Below are positions 59,753 to 64,000 of a stretch of 64,000 nt of DNA, one piece after another (the stretch's first letter is position 1; every line of letters starts with the position of its first letter). The translations under genes were made by a program, and so were the position numbers. Below the pieces are notes generated by a model, which had not been told where the DNA came from, made no database searches, and saw nothing but the letters and a program-made list of their open reading frames with translations. Source of the DNA: Azospirillum isscasi (GTDB lineage Bacteria; Pseudomonadota; Alphaproteobacteria; Azospirillales; Azospirillaceae); NCBI RefSeq assembly GCF_030849505.1, contig NZ_JAUJFI010000005.1, positions 1-64,000 on the forward strand. Direction: 5' to 3'.

Positions 59753-61114
59753 TCAGTTGGCGGTGCGCAGGGCCGGGCGGCTGGCGTCCATCGCCGGTCC
59801 GTTCGCCTTCACCATGGTCGGCGCCATGGCCGGCGTGGCGATCTGGTGCATCCGCTCGATCCATTCCGACAGGGTGACGAACTCGCAGCCCTTCGCGCGC
59901 ATCGCGGCGATCACGCGGGGCAGGGCGGTCAGGGTGGACGGGTAGGTGGAGTGCAGCAGAAGCACGCTGCCGGTTCCCGCTTCCGTCTTCACATGCTGCA
60001 CGATCCGGTCGGGGTCGCGGACCTGCCAGTCGCGGGTGTCCACGGTCCACAGCACCGGGCTCATCTTCTCCTCGCGGGCGATGGCCAGCAGGTCCGGCGT
60101 GTAGCGCCCGTAGGGCGGGCGGAACAGCACCGGGTCGGCGCCGAACCCCCGCAGGATGCGGTTGGCCTCGGCGATCTCGTGCCGCTGCGCCTCGGCGTCC
60201 ATGGCGCGCAGGTCGGAGTGGGTCAGGCTGTGGTTGCCGATCTCGTGTCCGGCGGCGATGAAGTCGCGGATCACCTCGCCCTGGTTCTCCGCGACGCTGG
60301 CGACCGGGAAATAGGTGGCGGGGATCTTCTCCCGGTTCAGCACGTCCAGGATCTGGCGCGTGACCACCCGGTGCGGCCCGTCGTCGAAGGTGAGGGCGCA
60401 GAGGTTCCAGCCCTCCTCCTTCAGCGTCGCCGGCATGACGTCCAGCGCCGTGTCGGGGATCACCGCCCCCAACCGGCCCTTGCGGCGCCCGGACTTCTCG
60501 ATGGCGGCCATGGTCCGTGCCGCTTCCGGCGGGTAGGTGACGGCGACGTCCGGCCTGTTGGCGTTGCCGCCGGTCCGGTCCGGTTCGGGCTTGGCGCTGT
60601 CCACCGGCACCGGCGACGGCGAGGGCGGCGGTGCGGCGTCGAGCACGAGGCAGCCGAATCCGGCACCGACCATGCGGCGGCACAGCGTTCTCACGTCCAG
60701 CCCCGCCGGGGCGATGGCCCGCAAGGCGACGCCCTCGCCCTGGCGCCGCGTGTCCAGCGGCACGACCGCCGGGCTGAGTCCGTCCGCCAGTTCGGGGGAG
60801 CGCCGGCGCAGGCTGTCCCATGCCCACCAGGCATCCCCTTCCTTCTGGAAAAGGCCGAGTTGCAGCAGCGGTTGACCGTCCGCGGCATGGGCCGCTTCGT
60901 CCGGCAGAGCGGAAAGCAACGCCGCGGCCAGCGGCAAGGCGAGAAGGGCGGAGCGGAAACGGTGGGCGCCCTCGGCGAAACGGGCCGTGAGGGGGCTTGC
61001 GACGGTGGGCCTTGCGGGGGGCGCTTCGTTCAAGATCCTGGTCCCGTCTTCGGTTCCTTGCTCGGACCGGGTCTCAAAGATGTCCCCCGGACCGTCGCAT
61101 CCGTCGAATACCAC
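59753..61114 (-). CDS. SPOR-domain polysaccharide deacetylase
   Basis: A predicted periplasmic protein of up to 453 residues. A signal-like hydrophobic stretch (about 55-77, ending AAHA) is followed by a SPOR-like domain (about 80-160, QLGLFQ at 85-90 through LCRRMVGAGFGCLVLD) and a NodB deacetylase domain (about 235-440). TFDDGP is at 242-247, HSLTH (metal ligands) at 295-299, and the RPPYGRY motif follows. SPOR domains bind denuded glycan at division sites, so the enzyme may deacetylate septal peptidoglycan. The first start is GTG at 61114; a TTG at 61033 is more compact. Confidence 0.85.
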   Translation of the reverse strand: MVFDGCDGPGDIFETRSEQGTEDGTRILNEAPPARPTVASPLTARFAEGAHRFRSALLALPLAAALLSALPDEAAHAADGQPLLQLGLFQKEGDAWWAWDSLRRRSPELADGLSPAVVPLDTRRQGEGVALRAIAPAGLDVRTLCRRMVGAGFGCLVLDAAPPPSPSPVPVDSAKPEPDRTGGNANRPDVAVTYPPEAARTMAAIEKSGRRKGRLGAVIPDTALDVMPATLKEEGWNLCALTFDDGPHRVVTRQILDVLNREKIPATYFPVASVAENQGEVIRDFIAAGHEIGNHSLTHSDLRAMDAEAQRHEIAEANRILRGFGADPVLFRPPYGRYTPDLLAIAREEKMSPVLWTVDTRDWQVRDPDRIVQHVKTEAGTGSVLLLHSTYPSTLTALPRVIAAMRAKGCEFVTLSEWIERMHQIATPAMAPTMVKANGPAMDASRPALRTAN

Positions 61115-61301
61115 CCCTTCGGGATTAATTCAAACGGCGCCGCTTTGGCCGGCGCCGCTTTGGCCAGCGTCTCCGCTTCGGCTGTTGCGGAGCGCGGAAC
61201 CTTCGGCGTCCGGGCGCGGTTGACGGGAAGCGCGCCTGCTCCCCAAAGGGTGCGCCCAAGGAGGCGGGGTGCGGAACGGGAACGGAAAGGAGGCAGCCCG
61301 G

Positions 61302-61595
61302 ATGGCGGATGATTTGGAAGGCCGGATCAGAGCGCGCGCTCACCAGATCTGGGAACGCGAGGGCCGTCCGGAGGGCCGCGCCCGGGACCACTGGGAGCTG
61401 GCCAGCGAGGAGATCGCCATCGAGGACAATTACCGCGGCACGCTGCGCCCGAACCCGGCCCGCGGTCCGGACGACACCGCCGAACGGACCGAACCGGTCG
61501 AACCGGTGCTGAGCATGGAAAGCCAGGGCGAGATGCCGGGCATCGCCGACCAGGGCGAGGAATTCCGCATTCCCGGCCAAGCCCGCGAGTCCTGA
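61302..61595 (+). CDS. DUF2934-like small protein
   Basis: A 97-residue acidic protein beginning with the DUF2934 pattern (RIRARAHQIWEREGRPEGRARDHWELASEEI, about 8-38), followed by a Pro/Glu-rich tail that lacks a clear fold. AAAGGAGG lies eight bases before the ATG. The family has no known function. It lies 54 bases upstream of the ribosome-hibernation gene and may be cotranscribed. Confidence 0.8.
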   Translation: MADDLEGRIRARAHQIWEREGRPEGRARDHWELASEEIAIEDNYRGTLRPNPARGPDDTAERTEPVEPVLSMESQGEMPGIADQGEEFRIPGQARES

Positions 61596-61649
61596 GCGCG
61601 GCCCCCCGCCGCGCTGCCCGCCTTCCCCCGTGCTTAACGAGGACATCCC

Positions 61650-62234
61650 ATGGACACGAACCTGGAAATCGCCTTCCACAACATGGATTCCCAGCCGGAG
61701 CTGGAAGCCTACATCCGCGAACGGGCGGAGAAGACGGAGAAACTGTTCGACCGGCTGGTCGGCATGAGGGTCGCCGTGGAGGCCCAGCACCGCCAGCACA
61801 AGACCGGAAACGTCTTCGATGTCCATATCGAGCTGATGGTGCCGGGCCAGGACATCGTGGTCAGCCGCAAGCCGAACAAGGCGAAGGAGCGCTACGCCAA
61901 CCCGGACGTCCGGACCTCGATCCGCGACGCCTTCGAAGCCGCGGAGCGGCAGTTGAAGGAGTACAAGGACAAGCTGCGCCGCGACGTGAAGACCCACGAT
62001 CCGGAACAGCCGGGCCGGGTGGCGCAGCTCTACCCGAAGGAGGACCACGGCTTCATCACGACCAACACCGGGACGCAGCTCTACTTCCACCGGAACAGCT
62101 GCCTGAACGTGGACATGGACCAGCTCAAGACCGGCGATCCGGTGAAGTATGTGGAAACCGCGGGCGACACCGGCCCGACCGCCGCCAAGGTCTGGCGCGC
62201 CGCCGGTTCCGACACCGAACTGCACGCCACCTGA
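61650..62234 (+). CDS. RaiA/HPF-like ribosome-associated protein with a cold-shock domain
   Basis: A 194-residue fusion. The N-terminal half (about 3-108) has the sigma-54 modulation/S30AE fold that binds the ribosome and causes hibernation: LEIAFHNMDSQPELEAYIRERAEK, then DVHIELMVPGQDIVVSRKP. The C-terminal half (about 122-184) is a cold-shock domain with GRVAQLYPKEDHGFITTN and YFHRN. The two together suggest a stress factor that acts on ribosomes and RNA. The terminator at 62238-62268 closes the gene. Confidence 0.88.
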   Translation: MDTNLEIAFHNMDSQPELEAYIRERAEKTEKLFDRLVGMRVAVEAQHRQHKTGNVFDVHIELMVPGQDIVVSRKPNKAKERYANPDVRTSIRDAFEAAERQLKEYKDKLRRDVKTHDPEQPGRVAQLYPKEDHGFITTNTGTQLYFHRNSCLNVDMDQLKTGDPVKYVETAGDTGPTAAKVWRAAGSDTELHAT

Positions 62235-62237
62235 AGC

Positions 62238-62268
62238 AAAAGCCCCCGCGTCATGCGCGGGGGCTTTT
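62238..62268. terminator. Bidirectional terminator
   Basis: AAAAGCCCCCGCG pairs perfectly with CGCGGGGGCTTTT around TCATG. It ends the RaiA/CSD gene on the plus strand and, with the A-run on the other side, the L,D-transpeptidase gene on the minus strand. Confidence 0.93.
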
Positions 62269-62304
62269 CACGTCAGGCTCTCAGGCCCGCCGGGCCGTCG
62301 GCCC

Positions 62305-63525
62305 TCAGGCCCGCTGGGCCGGGGGCATCGGATCGGGCGAGCCGGGGGCGGCGGACTCCGGCGCGGCGGCGGGGGCCGTGTCCTCGTTCAGGTCGTAGAT
62401 GTCCGGGTGCAGGCGGACCGCGTCGCGCTCGTCCACCGTCGCGGTCCAGTACACGAAGCGCACCGGCACCGGCTGGCTCAGCTTCACCCACTGCGGCTCC
62501 TGCCGCTCCAGCATGCGGTCCAGCCGCGCCGTCGAGATGTGCTCGCTCGCCAGCAGCGCCTCGGCCATGCCGCGGGCGTCCTCCAGGCGCACGCAGCCGG
62601 AGCTGACGGTGCGGATCTCGCGGTCGAACAGCTTCGGCTCGTTGGTGCCGTGCAGATAGATGTTGTAGGGGTTGGTCAGGTTGAAGCGGAACCGGCCCAG
62701 CGCGTTGTGGTCGCCCGGTTGCTGGACGATGCGGACACGGCGCGGCGACACGTTGTGCCAGTCCACGATGGCCGGCTCCACCGGCTCCCCGTCCAGATAG
62801 ACCACCGCGTTCGCGATGCCCGGCGAGCCCTTGGCCCGCAGCAGCGGCAGCTTGTCCTCCTTCAGGACGGTGGGGGGCACGGTCCAGGTGGGGTTCACGA
62901 TGACGTGGGTGATCCGGTCCTGAAGCATCGGCGTTTCGCGTGACGGGCGTCCGACGATGGAGCGCATGGTCAGCGCCTCCTGCCCGTCGCGGACCAGCGT
63001 GGTGGTCTGGCTGGGCAGGTTCACCAGGATCACGGTGTCCGGTGCGGTGTCGCGGAAGGCGCGCATCGACATGGCGCTGCGCCGCATCTGGGTGGCCGCC
63101 TCCTGCGGGCTGCGGTCCAGCGCCACCCGCGTGCCGCCGCCGACCAGCCCATCCACCTTCATGCGCTGGCTGAACTGGAAAGCGCGCACGGCGGTGTCCA
63201 CGCCGTCATCGAACAGGTCGCCGTGCCGAGCCCGGTCGAGGAAGCCCAGCTCCGCCAGCCGCTGCGTCAGCCGCTCCACGCGCTCGCCGCTGCTGCCTTT
63301 CTTCAGGAGGGGGCCGGACCCGATGCGGGCGATGGGACGGTCCGGTTCCGTTTCCAGGACCGCGGCGGCGGCGTCCAGCCGGTCGGCCCAGCCGGTCAGC
63401 GTGTCGCGGTAGGAGACGGTCTGGGCGGTGGCCGTGCCGGCCAGGACGGACAGCGCCAGCGTCAGCGCGGCCAGGATCGGTGCCGGGCGTCGCCGTTGGT
63501 TGTTGAGCGTCCGAAGTGCCTGCAT
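62305..63525 (-). CDS. L,D-transpeptidase (YcbB/LdtD-like)
   Basis: A 406-residue periplasmic protein that should form 3-3 cross-links in peptidoglycan. A signal peptide (residues 1 to about 34, ending ATA) is followed by a peptidoglycan-binding domain (about 78-140, SSGERVERLTQRLAELGFLD) and a YkuD-type catalytic domain. Cys311 in SSGCVRLED is the nucleophile, with His292 in LHGTNEP. The large insertion between them is typical of YcbB. The start is the ATG at 63525, which gives a normal signal peptide. It is divergent from the Tat-exported gene to the right. Confidence 0.9.
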   Translation of the reverse strand: MQALRTLNNQRRRPAPILAALTLALSVLAGTATAQTVSYRDTLTGWADRLDAAAAVLETEPDRPIARIGSGPLLKKGSSGERVERLTQRLAELGFLDRARHGDLFDDGVDTAVRAFQFSQRMKVDGLVGGGTRVALDRSPQEAATQMRRSAMSMRAFRDTAPDTVILVNLPSQTTTLVRDGQEALTMRSIVGRPSRETPMLQDRITHVIVNPTWTVPPTVLKEDKLPLLRAKGSPGIANAVVYLDGEPVEPAIVDWHNVSPRRVRIVQQPGDHNALGRFRFNLTNPYNIYLHGTNEPKLFDREIRTVSSGCVRLEDARGMAEALLASEHISTARLDRMLERQEPQWVKLSQPVPVRFVYWTATVDERDAVRLHPDIYDLNEDTAPAAAPESAAPGSPDPMPPAQRA

Positions 63526-63718
63526 GGTCCGTCCTTGCCTGGCGGGGGCCGATCCCCGTCCTTCCAATCGAATGTAGTACGCCAACCCCCACCCGGCGAG
63601 GCGAGGGCATGCTGTCGCGGGGTCGGGAAATCGGCGTACGGCCGTCCGGCCAGGAACCGCCCGCCGCGCCGCGCCGGCGCCGGAGGCCGATTTGTGACCG
63701 ATTCGGGCCATTTTCGGG

Positions 63719-63747
63719 TTGATCCCGGTCAAGCCCTAGCCTATAGG
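63719..63747 (+). promoter_or_regulatory. Promoter with FNR/FixK-type box
   Basis: TTGATC (63719-63724), a 17-base spacer and TATAGG (63742-63747) form a plausible sigma-70 promoter for the gene at 63858. The -35 is part of TTGATCCCGGTCAA (63719-63732), which matches the FNR/FixK consensus TTGAYN4RTCAA completely. The box lies at about -28 from the predicted start, a place that fits repression better than activation. The rest of 63526-63857 shows no gene. Confidence 0.5.
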
Positions 63748-63857
63748 GATATACGTTCGGTATGACCACAATATTTTGGTCTTAATTCGAGCAATCCATA
63801 GGGGTCGCCCGGCGATGGAACGGCGCGGCCCGATCACCAAAATGCATTTAGGGAGTG

Positions 63858-64000
63858 ATGCTTTTGGGGACTGACGACCGTGCCGCGCCGATGAACGGGC
63901 GCGAGACCGGCCGCCGTGGGTTTCTGACCTTCGCCGCCGCGACCCTGACCGCCCTGGCCGTTCCGGCCCTGGTGCCCGCCGCCCCGGCCCTTGCGGCCCC
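63858..64000 (+). CDS. Tat-exported protein, partial (MepK/DUF882-like?)
   Basis: Only the first 47 codons are in the window; the gene runs off the right edge. The frame begins at the ATG at 63858, with AGGGAGTG just upstream. After a short hydrophilic lead a twin-arginine motif (GRRGFLTFAA, about 18-27) is followed by a hydrophobic region and APALA-type cleavage, a typical Tat signal. In enterobacteria the gene next to ycbB (the L,D-transpeptidase) is mepK, a Tat-exported DUF882 endopeptidase, so a MepK-like identity is a reasonable guess but cannot be confirmed. Confidence 0.6.
   Translation, partial: MLLGTDDRAAPMNGRETGRRGFLTFAAATLTALAVPALVPAAPALAA

Overview
The window is a GC-rich chromosomal segment of an alphaproteobacterium. 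It is most likely a member of the Rhodospirillales close to Azospirillum, judged from gene content, gene order and protein style; I could not run a database search. Genes are densely packed and many neighbours share ATGA stop/start overlaps. I see no phage, plasmid, insertion sequence or CRISPR array, so this is mostly core genome.

Region 1 (1-21.5 kb, all minus strand) is a complete division and cell wall (dcw) cluster. In transcription order it reads mraZ, rsmH, ftsL, ftsI, murE, murF, mraY, murD, ftsW, murG, an unrecognised 83-codon gene, murC, murB, ddl, ftsQ, ftsA, ftsZ, a terminator, then lpxC with its own terminator. The mur genes make lipid II, the fts genes build the septal machine, and lpxC commits carbon to lipid A. 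The mraZ promoter carries four TGGG repeats spaced exactly 10 bp apart, the pattern expected of an autoregulatory MraZ operator.

Region 2 (21.8-34 kb) begins with rnpB (RNase P RNA), then ampD, an EamA exporter and a Uup-type ABC-F ATPase, and a TerB/J-domain protein, all on the minus strand. On the plus strand follow a GNAT acetyltransferase, a 1202-residue hydantoinase/5-oxoprolinase and a D-lactate dehydrogenase-type flavoenzyme; a 3-hydroxyisobutyrate dehydrogenase-family enzyme converges on the last of these.

Region 3 (34-47.7 kb) holds two small unknown genes, a membrane hybrid histidine kinase, a carboxymuconolactone decarboxylase-family protein, two identical tRNA-Pro(CGG) genes each with its own promoter and terminator, and a polyprenyl diphosphate synthase. 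It continues with a TrmN6-type methyltransferase, an S49 peptidase, a lone HicB-like protein, glyQ-glyS, and leuA. leuA is preceded by an apparently leaderless, leucine-rich leader peptide.

Region 4 (47.7-64 kb) holds lrgA-lrgB, an alpha/beta hydrolase, a coupled trio (DUF3775-like, SRPBCC-like, zinc alcohol dehydrogenase), ThuA opposite treZ and a glycogen-debranching enzyme, and a PAS sensor kinase whose phospho-acceptor histidine is replaced by glutamine. Further on are a PilZ-like protein, a SPOR-polysaccharide deacetylase, a RaiA/cold-shock fusion, an L,D-transpeptidase, and the start of a Tat-exported protein running off the right edge. An FNR/FixK-type box lies in the divergent region upstream of that last gene.

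No wholly new defence or mobile system is visible. The best leads are the unknown dcw gene, the MraZ operator array with distal repeats, the leuA leader, the histidine-less kinase, and the DUF3775/SRPBCC/dehydrogenase operon.
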